DNA from: Candidatus Dadabacteria bacterium
Lineage (GTDB): Bacteria > Desulfobacterota_D > UBA1144 > Nemesobacterales > Nemesobacteraceae
Length of the DNA stretch: 64,000 nt
Assembly (NCBI GenBank): GCA_009837205.1
Contig: VXTZ01000017.1
Location: 62,001 to 126,000, forward strand
Reading direction: 5' to 3'
Part shown: one piece after another, positions 26,993 to 35,533 of the stretch
Numbering within the stretch: the first letter of the stretch is position 1
Layout: each line of letters starts with the position of its first letter
Program-made: the position numbers and the translations under genes
The notes under the pieces: generated by a model
Seen by the model: the letters and a program-made list of their open reading frames with translations, nothing else
Databases searched by the model: none
What the model was told of the DNA's origin: nothing

Positions 26993-27833
26993 TGTTCTCT
27001 GCTCTGAATATCAGGTTCACCAGATCAATTACGGCCTGTGCCGCATAATGAGACGCGGCGTCCAGATGTTTTCCCGCGACGACTATGATCTTTTTGTCTC
27101 TGAAGGCGGAATTTTTGAACATCTGGCCTACAAAATCCGGGTGAGATGGATTATAACTACTTGTAAGCACTAGGTCAGGGTTGTTCTGGATTACGTATTC
27201 GGTAGATATGTTGCTGTATCCGCTTAGCCCGAGGCGTGCCGGGAGGTTTATGGCTCCGGAACTTTCTATTATGTCGTTTATGGTTGAGCGTTTGCCGACC
27301 GTGAACCCTGGAGCTCCGTAGAAAAGAACCGTCGGGACTTTTGCGTGAGGCGGAATCTTTGCCTTGGCATCCGCGATCTGGGTTTCCATTTTTTTTACGA
27401 GGTTTTTCGCCGCAGCTTCCTCGCAGACAGCTTCTCCAACTAGTTTTATATTCTTTTTTATACTCTCAAGAGAGACGATTTTGTGGAGCACCAGTACTTT
27501 TATCCCCGCTGCCTCAAGATGTGCCCGTATGTTCGGGTTGGTGTGATCCGCGACTATCACGAGATCCGGAGATTTTACAATTACCTGCTCGAGGTTTGCT
27601 TGGACCTGTGGAATTCCCCGCGCTTTTTCCACGACATTTGAGATCAGAGGGTCGGTCGAGAAATAGGTAAGCGCAGCTATTTTTTTTCTGTCGCCGATTA
27701 TATCGACTAGGATTTCATCTGAAGCCAAAGTGAGCGATATTATGCTTTTTGGGCAGGGCGGTTTTGCTAGGCATACAACTGGCGCGGCGAAGAGGGCAAA
27801 CAGGAACGCCGCGAACAGATTTCTGATACTCAC
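26979..27833 (-). CDS. periplasmic substrate-binding protein, BtuF/FepB-like
   Basis: The 284-residue protein begins with a signal peptide (MSIRNLFAAFLFALFAAPV, cleavage near CLA-KP) and has the class III binding-protein fold: IISLTLASDEILVDI at the first strand, DLVIVADHTNPNIRAHLEAAG, and DLVLTSSYNP in the second lobe. It should capture the ligand for the FecCD/FecE pair encoded directly downstream. Start is GTG 27833, 20 bases after the stop of the quinone oxidoreductase gene. Cobalamin, heme and ferric siderophore are all possible; there is no TonB receptor gene next to it. Confidence 0.88.
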   Translation of the reverse strand: MSIRNLFAAFLFALFAAPVVCLAKPPCPKSIISLTLASDEILVDIIGDRKKIAALTYFSTDPLISNVVEKARGIPQVQANLEQVIVKSPDLVIVADHTNPNIRAHLEAAGIKVLVLHKIVSLESIKKNIKLVGEAVCEEAAAKNLVKKMETQIADAKAKIPPHAKVPTVLFYGAPGFTVGKRSTINDIIESSGAINLPARLGLSGYSNISTEYVIQNNPDLVLTSSYNPSHPDFVGQMFKNSAFRDKKIIVVAGKHLDAASHYAAQAVIDLVNLIFRAENNADR

Positions 27834-27853
27834 CTTGAAAATCAGGCTTTTCC

Positions 27854-28849
27854 TTACGGGTTCAGGATGACTTTTCCGAACTGCTGGCGGTCTTCGAGAA
27901 TTTTCTGCGCCGCAGCTGTTTCACTCAGGTGAAACCTGCTATGTATCGAAGGTTTCAGGGCACCTTCCTCAGCAAGCTGTGCGACTTTTTCGAAGTGTTC
28001 CGCCCGGGCGTTAAACACCGTTACTCCCAGTACGGAGAGGTCTTTCATAATAAGCGGGCCGAGGGCTGCTTCCGTGGCGCCACCCCCGGCAACTCCGATC
28101 AGCAGAAGTTTTCCCCCGGGGGCTAGGTACTGCGTGTTCTCTTTCCACACCGAAGCTCCCACGGGATCGAAGATCATGTTTATCTTATGCGTTTTTGTAA
28201 TTTTCTTTAGTTCTTCTCCGAGGTCTGAGGAGTTATAGTTTATGGTGACGTCGGCTCCGATTTCTTTTGCCTTCTCAAGTTTTTCGTCGCTTCCCGCGGT
28301 AGCTATCACGAAGGAGTCGAAGAGCTTGGCTACCTGGATCGCCGCGCTTCCGGTTCCGCTTCCCGCCGCGTGCACAAGCACTGTTTCTCCCTTGGCGATA
28401 TTCGCTCTTTCGCAGAAGCCGTACCAGGCGGTGACGTAGCAGGTTGGAAGGGTCGCCGCGTCGTCAAAGGAGAGCCCTTCGGGAATCGATACCACGTTGG
28501 ATGAAGGTATCTTTACATATTCGGCGAATCCTCCGTGGAGATTGACCCCGACTATCTCAAGACCCCTTTCCGAGCGCACGGCCGGCATGATCATGACCCG
28601 ATCGCCCGTTTCCACGTCAGACACGTCCTCGCTTTTCTCGCATACAATGCCCGCCACGTCTACTCCCCCCACGTGCGGCAGGGGCACTGGACGGGGTGAT
28701 TTCCCGCTTCTGAGCCTCAGGTCGACGAAGTTTATGGAGGAGGATTTTACCTCTACAAGGACTTCTCCCGGTCCAAGTTCCGGCTTACTTACCTCTTCGT
28801 ATTTAAGAACGTCAGTTTCTCCGAATTCGTGATAGATAATCGCTTTCAT
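27854..28849 (-). CDS. zinc-independent MDR oxidoreductase, NADPH:quinone reductase-like
   Basis: The 331-residue protein has the quinone-reductase branch of the medium-chain dehydrogenase family: an N-terminal GroES-like domain (GETDVLKYEEVSKPE, HVGGVDVAGIV) and a Rossmann domain with VLVHAAGSGTGSAAIQVAKL. Zinc-ligand cysteines are lacking. It probably reduces quinones or enones with NADPH. AAAGGAG lies upstream of the ATG. It is followed after 20 bases by the ABC importer genes, but no functional link is evident. Confidence 0.88.
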   Translation of the reverse strand: MKAIIYHEFGETDVLKYEEVSKPELGPGEVLVEVKSSSINFVDLRLRSGKSPRPVPLPHVGGVDVAGIVCEKSEDVSDVETGDRVMIMPAVRSERGLEIVGVNLHGGFAEYVKIPSSNVVSIPEGLSFDDAATLPTCYVTAWYGFCERANIAKGETVLVHAAGSGTGSAAIQVAKLFDSFVIATAGSDEKLEKAKEIGADVTINYNSSDLGEELKKITKTHKINMIFDPVGASVWKENTQYLAPGGKLLLIGVAGGGATEAALGPLIMKDLSVLGVTVFNARAEHFEKVAQLAEEGALKPSIHSRFHLSETAAAQKILEDRQQFGKVILNP

Positions 28850-28984
28850 TGTTACGAACTCCTTTGGAATATTTGCTGCAATTAAGGTACTTGGCTTTGC
28901 GGGTTTGGCAATAACGGGAGCTATACTGTCGATAACCTAATAAGTTGCGAACCTTCTAGGGACCTGTGACACGATCAAAGACTT

Positions 28985-30265
28985 TTATAGAACAGGGGCG
29001 GGGAATAACAATCCGCCGAAAAGAATCCAGGCTATAATCAGTGTCCAGATGATGTTCATTCCCTGCGCTATGAGAAACGCATAGGCGGGACGGCCTTCCT
29101 CCATGCTGACCAGGGTGGAAAAACGGGTCTCAAGGCCTATACAGACAAATGCAAGGGCGAACCACCAGCCGCGAAGCCCTTTCATGAGCCCCTTGGTCTG
29201 CGAAACAAGATCGTCCCCAACTGCGAAGGAAAAAAGAAGAGATGCCGCCATGAAACCCAGAATGAACTTTGGGAAGCGCTCCCAGATGACCCCGATCGAC
29301 GGCTTTACCCCTTCATCCGCTCCCTGGCGAAATGTCCACCAAAGAGAAAGAGCGAAAGCTGCTAGACCCAGCATGGCGTTCTGCGAAAACTTCACCACCA
29401 CGGCAGCGTTCATCGCCGATTCTCCCACCAGTTCCCCCGCGGCTACCACGGCTCCTGTGGTGTCAATGGTTCCTCCGATCCATGCTCCTCCGATCACCGC
29501 AGGAATTTGGAAATGCTCTACAGCCCAAGGCATGATGAGCATCATGGGGACGGCCACTATGAGAACGAGAGAAGTTACGTAGGAGAGCTTCTTTCTGTCT
29601 CCGCCTATGGCTCCGCAGGCTGCAATGGCGGCAGAGACTCCGCAGATGGAAACGGCCGTGGAGAGCATGGCGGCAAACTCGGAATCCACGGCAAGCCTCC
29701 TGCAGATCCAGTAGCATGCGTACCAGATGACGAGCACAACGAACAGGGCTTGCAGAATTCCCGCCGACCCCGCGGAGAGTATCTTGCCGAACAGGATTCC
29801 GGAACCCAGAATTATAAGCCCAATCTTGATGTAGTACTCGGTGCGGACCGCCTCTCGGAAGCGATCGGGGAAAACATTGCCAACGAACATTCCGATTAAA
29901 AGAGCAAAGATGACATAGCTTACGCCCCATTCCTTGGCCATTGCGTTTCCGGCGAGAAACTTGGACGCCCACGCAAGTGCGAAGACTAGGGGAAAGCCCA
30001 CGACGTAGCGGGTAACCGACCCGCCCATCATACGGATTCCAAAGCTTGAAAAAAACAAAAAGACCACTCCCAGCGAAAGGGAAAGAGAGATGTTCTTTGC
30101 GCTTAAGACCTCGCCCAGAGAATCCGGGGCCCACGAAAACTTGGGAAGAGAAAGATAGGGAAAAAGAAGCCCGAGGGCTATAAGGATGAAAGCCGGTCCG
30201 AAAACCACCCAGTCTTCGGAGAGTCCGTGGTTTTCCTCGGGGGAGTCTGCTGCTTCATTTTCCAT
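28985..30265 (-). CDS. YeiH family (UPF0324) putative sulfate exporter
   Basis: The protein of about 426 residues has ten or more transmembrane helices and family hallmarks: LLIGMFVGNVFPDRFREAV, YYIKIGLIILGSGILFGKI, STAVSICGVSAAIAACGAIG and GAWIGGTIDTTGAVVAAGE. YeiH-type proteins are annotated as sulfate exporters with thin experimental support. I chose ATG 30265 because the longer frame would run into the upstream nuclease gene and its extra N-terminus is not hydrophobic. It lies 50 bases downstream of the nuclease gene. Confidence 0.85.
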   Translation of the reverse strand: MENEAADSPEENHGLSEDWVVFGPAFILIALGLLFPYLSLPKFSWAPDSLGEVLSAKNISLSLSLGVVFLFFSSFGIRMMGGSVTRYVVGFPLVFALAWASKFLAGNAMAKEWGVSYVIFALLIGMFVGNVFPDRFREAVRTEYYIKIGLIILGSGILFGKILSAGSAGILQALFVVLVIWYACYWICRRLAVDSEFAAMLSTAVSICGVSAAIAACGAIGGDRKKLSYVTSLVLIVAVPMMLIMPWAVEHFQIPAVIGGAWIGGTIDTTGAVVAAGELVGESAMNAAVVVKFSQNAMLGLAAFALSLWWTFRQGADEGVKPSIGVIWERFPKFILGFMAASLLFSFAVGDDLVSQTKGLMKGLRGWWFALAFVCIGLETRFSTLVSMEEGRPAYAFLIAQGMNIIWTLIIAWILFGGLLFPAPVL

Positions 30266-30315
30266 GCAGGTAAGATTGACATGAACTCCTGATTTTTCAA
30301 CATTTTGCTGCCGAC

Positions 30316-30858
30316 TTACTTGCCGGGATGTAGAGAACTGTTCGTAAGCCGTTCCCCTTTTCGCCAGCTCCAAGGCACGACGAATTCCCCGGCCCACACA
30401 CCGCGGCTGTTTTCGCGGGCCTCCTGCTCTGCGGAGACGTAACGGCGTGAGTAGCGCCTGTAAGCGAGTGCGTAGCCGTTTTGGACCATCCAGCTGTTTA
30501 AGTCAACCTCGTTTATGTAGCAGGTTCCGAGAAAGCGTCCGTAGCGGTCGCGCTTTGTTCCCTCGCACGTAATGGAATTGCGCCCTATTTTGTTTCTAAG
30601 AGCTGCGGTTGAAACAATGCCGCAGTCATAGCTTTTTCCGGAAGCATCTTTGCAGCGCTGGTTTCTTTCCGGTGCGTCAATTCCTTCGAGTCTGATCCGT
30701 TCCCCCGAAACTTTGACCGTATCGCCGTCTGTTACATAAGGCTTGCCGGTCAGGGTCTCGGCTTCTGCTGACGCCGGGCAAAGCAGCAGAAGAAGCGTTA
30801 AGCACAATGATTGACAGAGCAATCCGGCATTGCACTTTGAATCAGGGGTATTTTTCAT
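30316..30858 (-). CDS. secreted thermonuclease-family (SNase) protein
   Basis: The 180-residue protein starts with a signal peptide (LCLTLLLLLCPASAEA) and contains the staphylococcal-nuclease OB fold with catalytic residues: VTDGDTVKV, IRLEGIDAPE (Arg, Asp, Glu), DRYGRFLGTCYIN (Arg) and LNSWMVQNGYALAY. It has two cysteine pairs that suit the periplasm. It would cleave DNA or RNA outside the cytoplasm, for nutrient scavenging or defence. It sits between the GGQ-protein gene and yeiH. Confidence 0.9.
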   Translation of the reverse strand: MKNTPDSKCNAGLLCQSLCLTLLLLLCPASAEAETLTGKPYVTDGDTVKVSGERIRLEGIDAPERNQRCKDASGKSYDCGIVSTAALRNKIGRNSITCEGTKRDRYGRFLGTCYINEVDLNSWMVQNGYALAYRRYSRRYVSAEQEARENSRGVWAGEFVVPWSWRKGERLTNSSLHPGK

Positions 30859-30883
30859 TGCCCACTCGACAACTGGCGGTTTA

Positions 30884-31252
30884 TCATTGGGTATTACCGG
30901 CGAGCTTTTTCGCCGTCTTTCTTTTTCTTCTTTTTTTCTGTTTTATTATCTTCTGCGCTTTTTTTCTTTCAGCGGAGTCTTCTCCGTGGATCTGCGTTGC
31001 GATTTTTTCGGTGAGGCTTCTCCTCGCAAAGAATCTGTTAAGCGCCTGGGAACGCTCTCTCATAACCTTCACGGTAATGCCGCTTGGACGGTGTCGCAGG
31101 TGAACGCAAGTGGCCAACTTGTTTACGTTCTGTCCGCCGGGTCCCGAAGATCTCGTGAAAGTTTCCTCGATATCTTCTTCCCTTATGCCAAGACGCTTCA
31201 TTTCCCGCTCGAGTGCCGTTTGTTTCTCCTTTGAAACTCCGAAGTTTTTCAT
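30884..31252 (-). CDS. peptide-chain release factor-like GGQ protein
   Basis: The 122-residue protein is a class I release-factor catalytic domain alone: TRSSGPGGQNVNKLATCV with the GGQ tripeptide that hydrolyses peptidyl-tRNA, and VHLRHRPSGITVK. A basic C-terminal tail (KQKKRRKRKTAKKLAG) follows. There is no codon-recognition domain. ArfB/YaeJ and the 'peptide chain release factor-like' family share this layout and rescue ribosomes stalled without a stop codon. No tmRNA gene is visible in the window. It is 26 bases after the CBS-protein gene stop region in a minus-strand run. Confidence 0.88.
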   Translation of the reverse strand: MKNFGVSKEKQTALEREMKRLGIREEDIEETFTRSSGPGGQNVNKLATCVHLRHRPSGITVKVMRERSQALNRFFARRSLTEKIATQIHGEDSAERKKAQKIIKQKKRRKRKTAKKLAGNTQ

Positions 31253-31277
31253 GATGGCACGGCGGGCCGAAGGCGGA

Positions 31278-31721
31278 TTATCTTACTATCAGTTTCAGAA
31301 AATCGGATACCGAGACAAGCCCCACGGGTTTTTCCTCCTCGACCACGACAACGCTGTGGATTCCAGTTCCGGCTAATTCTTCGAATACCTCTTTTACAGA
31401 TGCGTCCGGGCCGACGGATATGACAGGGCTGCTCATTACTTCCTTCACCATGATACGCCCGGCATCCTCATATATCTTCTCAATTTCTCCCTGGTCAAAC
31501 CACTGTCCGAAGAGTTCGAGGATTTCGGTTCTCGAGAAGGAGACGGTGGTTTTTTTAGCGATAAAGTCGCTTGCGGCTACGAATCCTGTGAGGACTCCGT
31601 CATTGTTAACCACCGGAAGTTGGGCAATTTTGAGTTCAAGCATCTTGCGCGCGCACTGCTCAAGCGAGTCATTCTCCTTGGCGGTGACCACTGGGCTGTT
31701 CATTATCTCTTTTACTTTCAT
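31278..31721 (-). CDS. CBS-domain pair protein
   Basis: From ATG 31721 the protein has about 147 residues and consists of two CBS domains: MKVKEIMNSPVVTAKENDSL with QLPVVNNDGVLTGFVAASDF, and KEVMSSPVISVGPDASVKE with VVEEEKPVGLVSVSDFL. Such tandem CBS pairs bind adenine nucleotides and regulate partners; the partner is unknown. A longer frame to 31889 is rejected because its extra residues are Arg/Cys-rich, unlike a protein start, and overlap bolA. A helical insert (FGQWFDQGEIEKIYEDAG) separates the two domains. Confidence 0.87.
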   Translation of the reverse strand: MKVKEIMNSPVVTAKENDSLEQCARKMLELKIAQLPVVNNDGVLTGFVAASDFIAKKTTVSFSRTEILELFGQWFDQGEIEKIYEDAGRIMVKEVMSSPVISVGPDASVKEVFEELAGTGIHSVVVVEEEKPVGLVSVSDFLKLIVR

Positions 31722-31808
31722 CTGTGTATTAGAACCTCTTTTTCCGGACAGATTAAGGATAAGACAGCCGGGGATTTTTGCAAGGCAGCTTGCTCTGGAT
31801 CTCCTTTC

Positions 31809-31837
31809 TTGGAAACGCACTGATATGCGTATATAAT
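31809..31837 (+). promoter_or_regulatory. bolA promoter, near-leaderless
   Basis: TTGGAA (31809-31814, 4/6) and TATAAT (31832-31837, 6/6) are 17 bases apart. The -10 ends 11 bases before the bolA ATG at 31849, so the mRNA leader should be only about five bases, too short for a Shine-Dalgarno. Confidence 0.65.
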
Positions 31838-31848
31838 TCCCCGCTGTG

Positions 31849-32088
31849 ATGGAAACGCAGCGGATCCGTGAGATGATAGAGCAGGGCATTTCAACGTCGT
31901 TTGTCGAGGTTGAAGGGGACGGAACGCATTTTCAGGCAGTCGTCGTATCCGAACAGTTCAGGGGCAAGCCGCCTATTGAACGTCACAAGCTTGTTTACGC
32001 GGCGCTTGGAGACGCTATGGAATCCGAAATTCATGCCATCTCTATAAAAACCTACACGGACGATCAGTGGGAGAAACTTAAAAAGTAA
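31849..32088 (+). CDS. BolA family protein
   Basis: The 79-residue protein has the BolA/IbaG fold signature: IREMIEQGISTSFVEVEGDG, then VSEQFRGKPPIERHKLVYAAL with the conserved His, and the final EIHAISIKTYTDDQW. BolA proteins form Fe-S bridged heterodimers with monothiol CGFS glutaredoxins and take part in iron-sulfur trafficking. The gene eleven bases downstream encodes exactly such a glutaredoxin. The start is ATG 31849; an in-frame GTG directly before it is less likely. Confidence 0.9.
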   Translation: METQRIREMIEQGISTSFVEVEGDGTHFQAVVVSEQFRGKPPIERHKLVYAALGDAMESEIHAISIKTYTDDQWEKLKK

Positions 32089-32099
32089 GGAGCGAGGCA

Positions 32100-32420
32100 A
32101 TGTCGGATATACAGAAAAAAATAGGGCGTCAGATCGAAGAGAACCCTATTATCCTTTACATGAAGGGGTCAAAAGAGATGCCGCAGTGTGGTTTTTCGGC
32201 GCAGGTGGTGAACATTCTCAACTACTACGGGGTGGATTACGAGACCGTCGATGTTCTTTTGGATCCGAAGATCCGCCAAGGGATAAAGGACTACTCGCAG
32301 TGGCCAACCCTTCCGCAGCTCTACGTTAACGGCAATTTCATAGGCGGATGCGATATATGTACCGACATGCATGTAAATGGGGAGCTGGGGGAAATTCTTA
32401 AGGAAGACGCCGGGGGCTGA
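32100..32420 (+). CDS. grxD: monothiol glutaredoxin, Grx4/GrxD family
   Basis: The 106-residue protein carries the CGFS active site in MPQCGFSAQVVNIL, the GSH-binding WPTLPQLYVNG, and GGCDICTDMHVNGEL near the C-terminus. CGFS glutaredoxins bind a 2Fe-2S cluster with glutathione and hand it on, often in complex with BolA. It has a GGAGCGAGG Shine-Dalgarno and follows the bolA gene, so a BolA-Grx complex is strongly suggested by co-transcription. Confidence 0.95.
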   Translation: MSDIQKKIGRQIEENPIILYMKGSKEMPQCGFSAQVVNILNYYGVDYETVDVLLDPKIRQGIKDYSQWPTLPQLYVNGNFIGGCDICTDMHVNGELGEILKEDAGG

Positions 32421-32447
32421 GGAGATTTGGTGGTTGGCTGGTGGGTA

Positions 32448-32475
32448 TTAACATTTCTCGGGGATTCGGTATAAT
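32448..32475 (+). promoter_or_regulatory. ilvN promoter
   Basis: TTAACA (32448-32453, 5/6) and TATAAT (32470-32475, 6/6) are separated by 16 bases. The start near 32482 gives a leader of about 33 bases with TGGAGG before the ATG. There is no room for a leucine/valine/isoleucine attenuator. Confidence 0.6.
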
Positions 32476-32514
32476 TGCGTTTTCCTGACAATTTTTCACC
32501 ACTTTGGAGGTTCC

Positions 32515-33009
32515 ATGAAATCGAGACACACGATATCAATAACGGTAGATAATGAAGCCGGAGTACTCTCAAGAATCGCGGGGCTTTTCAGCGCCAGGGA
32601 TTTTAACATAGAGAGTCTTAATGTCGCGGAAACTCAGGAACCGGGGACGTCCAGAATAACTCTGGTCACAACCGGCGACGAAGCCATAATTCAGCAGATA
32701 ATAAAAAGGTTCAACAACATGGTCAATGTGATCAAGGTTGTTGACATGACCGAACTTGACCGCGTGGAAAGAGAGATGATTCTCATCAAGGTCGATGCGA
32801 AGGTCGATTCCAAGCCGGAAATTCTGCGGATTGCCGACATATTCCGGGCCAAGGTCGTCGATGTGTCTCCAAGATCCTACACGTTCGAGGTTACCGGGGA
32901 TGAACAGAAGATTCAGGCGTTTGTTGAACTTCAACGACCCTTCGGGATAAAGGAAATCGCGAGAACGGGAACCGTCGCCATGTCCCGGGCGAATAAGAAG
33001 AACAAGTAA
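32515..33009 (+). CDS. ilvN: acetolactate synthase small (regulatory) subunit
   Basis: The 164-residue protein is the regulatory subunit of acetohydroxyacid synthase, with an N-terminal ACT domain (HTISITVDNEAGVLSRIAGL, FNIESLNVAETQ) that binds valine for feedback control, and a C-terminal domain (FVELQRPFGIKEIARTG). The catalytic subunit gene, usually directly upstream, is not here; grxD precedes instead. It starts at ATG after TTGGAGG and leads into ilvC after 15 bases. Confidence 0.95.
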   Translation: MKSRHTISITVDNEAGVLSRIAGLFSARDFNIESLNVAETQEPGTSRITLVTTGDEAIIQQIIKRFNNMVNVIKVVDMTELDRVEREMILIKVDAKVDSKPEILRIADIFRAKVVDVSPRSYTFEVTGDEQKIQAFVELQRPFGIKEIARTGTVAMSRANKKNK

Positions 33010-33024
33010 AGGAGGATATAACCG

Positions 33025-34038
33025 GTGAAAGTTTACTACGATGAGGATATTGACCCGTCTAAGCTTAAGAAGAAGATTGCGATCATAGGCTACGGAAGCC
33101 AGGGTCACGCCCATGCCCAGAATCTAAGAGAGAGCGGAGTCTCGGTCACGGTCGCAGATATTAAGGACAGTCCCAACTGGAAAAAGGCCAAGGAGGCTGG
33201 TTTTAACGTGAAGTCGGTTTCCGCCGCTTCCAAATCTGCGGACATAGTGGTTATGCTGGCTCCAGACACTTACCAGCCGGCGATATACCATGAGCATGTC
33301 GAAAAGAACTTGGTTGCCGGAAACGCGCTTATGTTCAGTCACGGTTTTAATATTCACTACGGACAGATCAGACCGCCTGCGGGCGTGGACGTGTTCATGG
33401 TCGCTCCCAAGGCCCCGGGGCACACGGTAAGGGACCAGTATGTTGGGGGTGCTGGTGTGCCGGGACTCATAGCTGTTCACCAGAACTCGACGGGCGACGC
33501 TAAAGATCTTGCTCTTGCTTACGCCAGAGCCATCGGATGTTCAAGGGCGGGAGTTATAGAGACGACTTTCAAGGACGAGACGGAAACCGATCTTTTCGGG
33601 GAGCAGTCAGTTCTGTGCGGAGGGCTCACGGCCCTTATCTTGGCAGGATACGAGACGCTTGTTGAAGCCGGTTATCCGCCCGAGATGGCTTATTTCGAGT
33701 GCTGCCACGAAGTCAAGCTTATAGTTGACCTCATATACGAGGGCGGGATAGCTAACATGCGTTACTCGGTGAGCGATACGGCCAAGTACGGAGACATAAC
33801 TAGGGGCCCGAGGCTTATAGACGACTCCGTAAAACAGGAGATGAAAAAAATAATCGGGGAGATTCAGTCCGGACAGTTCGCCTCGGAATGGATACTTGAG
33901 AATCAGGCTGGAAGGCCTTCCTATAACGCGCTTCTCAGGCAGGGTGAAGAGCATCCGATCGAAAAAGTCGGCGCCGAGCTTAGGGGAATGATGAGCTCGC
34001 TTTTCCAGAAGAAACTGGTCGATAAAGACAAGAATTGA
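33025..34038 (+). CDS. ilvC: ketol-acid reductoisomerase
   Basis: IlvC isomerises and reduces acetolactate and acetohydroxybutyrate with NADPH and Mg, in Val, Leu and Ile synthesis. The 337-residue class I enzyme has the Rossmann motif [15 protein letters not shown] and [15 protein letters not shown]. The metal-binding knot is seen in [17 protein letters not shown] and [18 protein letters not shown]. It starts at GTG 33025 after GGAGG. Its TGA stop overlaps the psd ATG by one base (TGATG), an indication of translational coupling. Confidence 0.97.
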   Translation: MKVYYDEDIDPSKLKKKIAIIGYGSQGHAHAQNLRESGVSVTVADIKDSPNWKKAKEAGFNVKSVSAASKSADIVVMLAPDTYQPAIYHEHVEKNLVAGNALMFSHGFNIHYGQIRPPAGVDVFMVAPKAPGHTVRDQYVGGAGVPGLIAVHQNSTGDAKDLALAYARAIGCSRAGVIETTFKDETETDLFGEQSVLCGGLTALILAGYETLVEAGYPPEMAYFECCHEVKLIVDLIYEGGIANMRYSVSDTAKYGDITRGPRLIDDSVKQEMKKIIGEIQSGQFASEWILENQAGRPSYNALLRQGEEHPIEKVGAELRGMMSSLFQKKLVDKDKN

Positions 34039-34685
34039 TGGATTTCCGATTTGTGAGGGTCGCAAGCGATGGGCTCAGTATAATTTACGTTTCAGCCGCG
34101 CTTTGTATTCTCTTCGCGCTTCTGGGTTCTCTCTCTTTATTTTTAGTATTTCTTCTGCTCACCGCTTTTTTCGTCTTTTTCTTCAGGGATCCTGAAAGGG
34201 AACTTCCTACACTTGAACCCGGTTCCGTGATCTGTCCCGCAGACGGGAAAATAATAGATATTTCGGAGACGCTTGAAGACGATTATCTTAAGCGGAACGC
34301 CCGAAGAATAAGCATTTTTCTCTCTATCTTCGACTGCCATATAAACAGATTTCCCGTTTCGGGTAAGGTAGTCGGAACCACTTATTACCCCGGGGAATTC
34401 AAAATGGCTTTTAAGGGTGATTCATCCGAGGCCAACGAGCGGCTTGTCACCCTGATTGAGTGCGAGGGGGAAGTCCAGGTGGTTATAGTCCAGGTGGCTG
34501 GTTTTCTCGCGAGAAGAATTGTATCGCGTGCGAAATTCGGCGACGTATTGGAAATCGGGGAAAAATTCGGGATTATAAAGTTTGGTTCAAGGGTGGATGT
34601 TTACCTGCCCGAGGATGTGAAGGTGGGAGTTGAGGTGGGGCAGAAAGTCGTGGGCGGCAGGACGGTTATAGCGTGGCTAACTTGA
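34038..34685 (+). CDS. psd: phosphatidylserine decarboxylase proenzyme
   Basis: Psd makes phosphatidylethanolamine. The roughly 215-residue protein is the short PSD-A type: two N-terminal membrane helices, then CPADGKIIDI, IFLSIFDCHINRFPVSG with the conserved histidine, and the self-cleavage site FGSRVDVYLP near the C-terminus. There Gly-Ser is cut to give the pyruvoyl group. It begins at ATG 34038, overlapping the ilvC stop, and its end overlaps pssA by 13 bases, so the two phospholipid genes are coupled. Confidence 0.93.
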   Translation: MDFRFVRVASDGLSIIYVSAALCILFALLGSLSLFLVFLLLTAFFVFFFRDPERELPTLEPGSVICPADGKIIDISETLEDDYLKRNARRISIFLSIFDCHINRFPVSGKVVGTTYYPGEFKMAFKGDSSEANERLVTLIECEGEVQVVIVQVAGFLARRIVSRAKFGDVLEIGEKFGIIKFGSRVDVYLPEDVKVGVEVGQKVVGGRTVIAWLT

Positions 34686-35506
34686 GAAAAAAAAGAAGGA
34701 GAAGACATCCCCGTCCGAGGAGGGTTATCCCCCTGCTACCGAGCATGCTCACGACCGTAGGCCTTGCGTTCGGGCTTGCGTCCATAGTGACTTCGATTTC
34801 CATCCACGGGGACCGTGCCTCAGCCGTAGTTTCTGAGGAATGGCTTTTTAATCGCTTCTGGTGGGCAGCGGGATTTATCGGCATGGCGGTACTTGTCGAC
34901 ATGCTTGACGGCAGAATAGCAAGAGCTCTTAACTCGGAGAGCCGCTTTGGCGCGTCCTATGATTCGCTCTGCGATCTTGTATCGTTCGGGGTCGCCCCGG
35001 CAGTGCTTCTTTACGTTTGGGGGCTTTCGGAATATGGAAATCCGGGACTGATGGCGATGCTTTTCTACGTGGTCTGCGCAGCACTTAGGCTTGCGCGTTT
35101 TAACGTGCAGTTTACAACCAAGGAAAAGCGCATGTTCACGGGTCTTCCGAGTCCTATGGCTGCGGGACTTATTCTCTCTCCGATACTCCTTCTCTCTGAG
35201 TTTCAGATCGTTGCTACCCCACTTATGAAATCTTTTTATCTTTTCTTCGTTCCTGTTGTGGGACTTGTTATGGTTAGCGAGGTTCCATACAGAAAGTTCC
35301 CGCGAATTGCCAGATTTGGACCTTTCAGCACTCTTGTTGCGGGCTCCATAATAATTGCGGCGCTTATTACCAATCCCGGAGTGATCGCGGTCGTTATAAC
35401 TTACTGCTATTTTATCCTCGAGCTCGGACGTTGTGCCTGGAAGCTGGCCGCGAAGGCTACATCGCGGGACAAAGAGTCAGAAGCCTTGGCCAGCGACGAG
35501 TCCTAG
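34673..35506 (+). CDS. pssA: CDP-diacylglycerol--serine O-phosphatidyltransferase
   Basis: PssA joins serine to CDP-diacylglycerol, giving the substrate of Psd. The 277-residue membrane protein has the CDP-alcohol phosphatidyltransferase signature D-G-x2-A-R-x8-G-x3-D-x3-D in MLDGRIARALNSESRFG followed by ASYDSLCD. It has about seven helices. The basic N-terminus (LRKKRRRRHPRPRR) is typical of the membrane-integral type II enzyme. It starts at GTG 34673 within psd. Biosynthetic order of the two genes (psd, pssA) follows ilvC, as in several deltaproteobacterial genomes. Confidence 0.94.
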   Translation: MANLRKKRRRRHPRPRRVIPLLPSMLTTVGLAFGLASIVTSISIHGDRASAVVSEEWLFNRFWWAAGFIGMAVLVDMLDGRIARALNSESRFGASYDSLCDLVSFGVAPAVLLYVWGLSEYGNPGLMAMLFYVVCAALRLARFNVQFTTKEKRMFTGLPSPMAAGLILSPILLLSEFQIVATPLMKSFYLFFVPVVGLVMVSEVPYRKFPRIARFGPFSTLVAGSIIIAALITNPGVIAVVITYCYFILELGRCAWKLAAKATSRDKESEALASDES

Positions 35507-35533
35507 GGGTTTTCCCTCTGGAGGCTGGAGTCG

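Noticed and set aside
32420-32515. Branched-chain amino acid attenuator or T-box before ilvN
   Set aside because: The predicted leader is only about 33 bases and contains no Leu/Val/Ile-rich peptide or T-box sequence.
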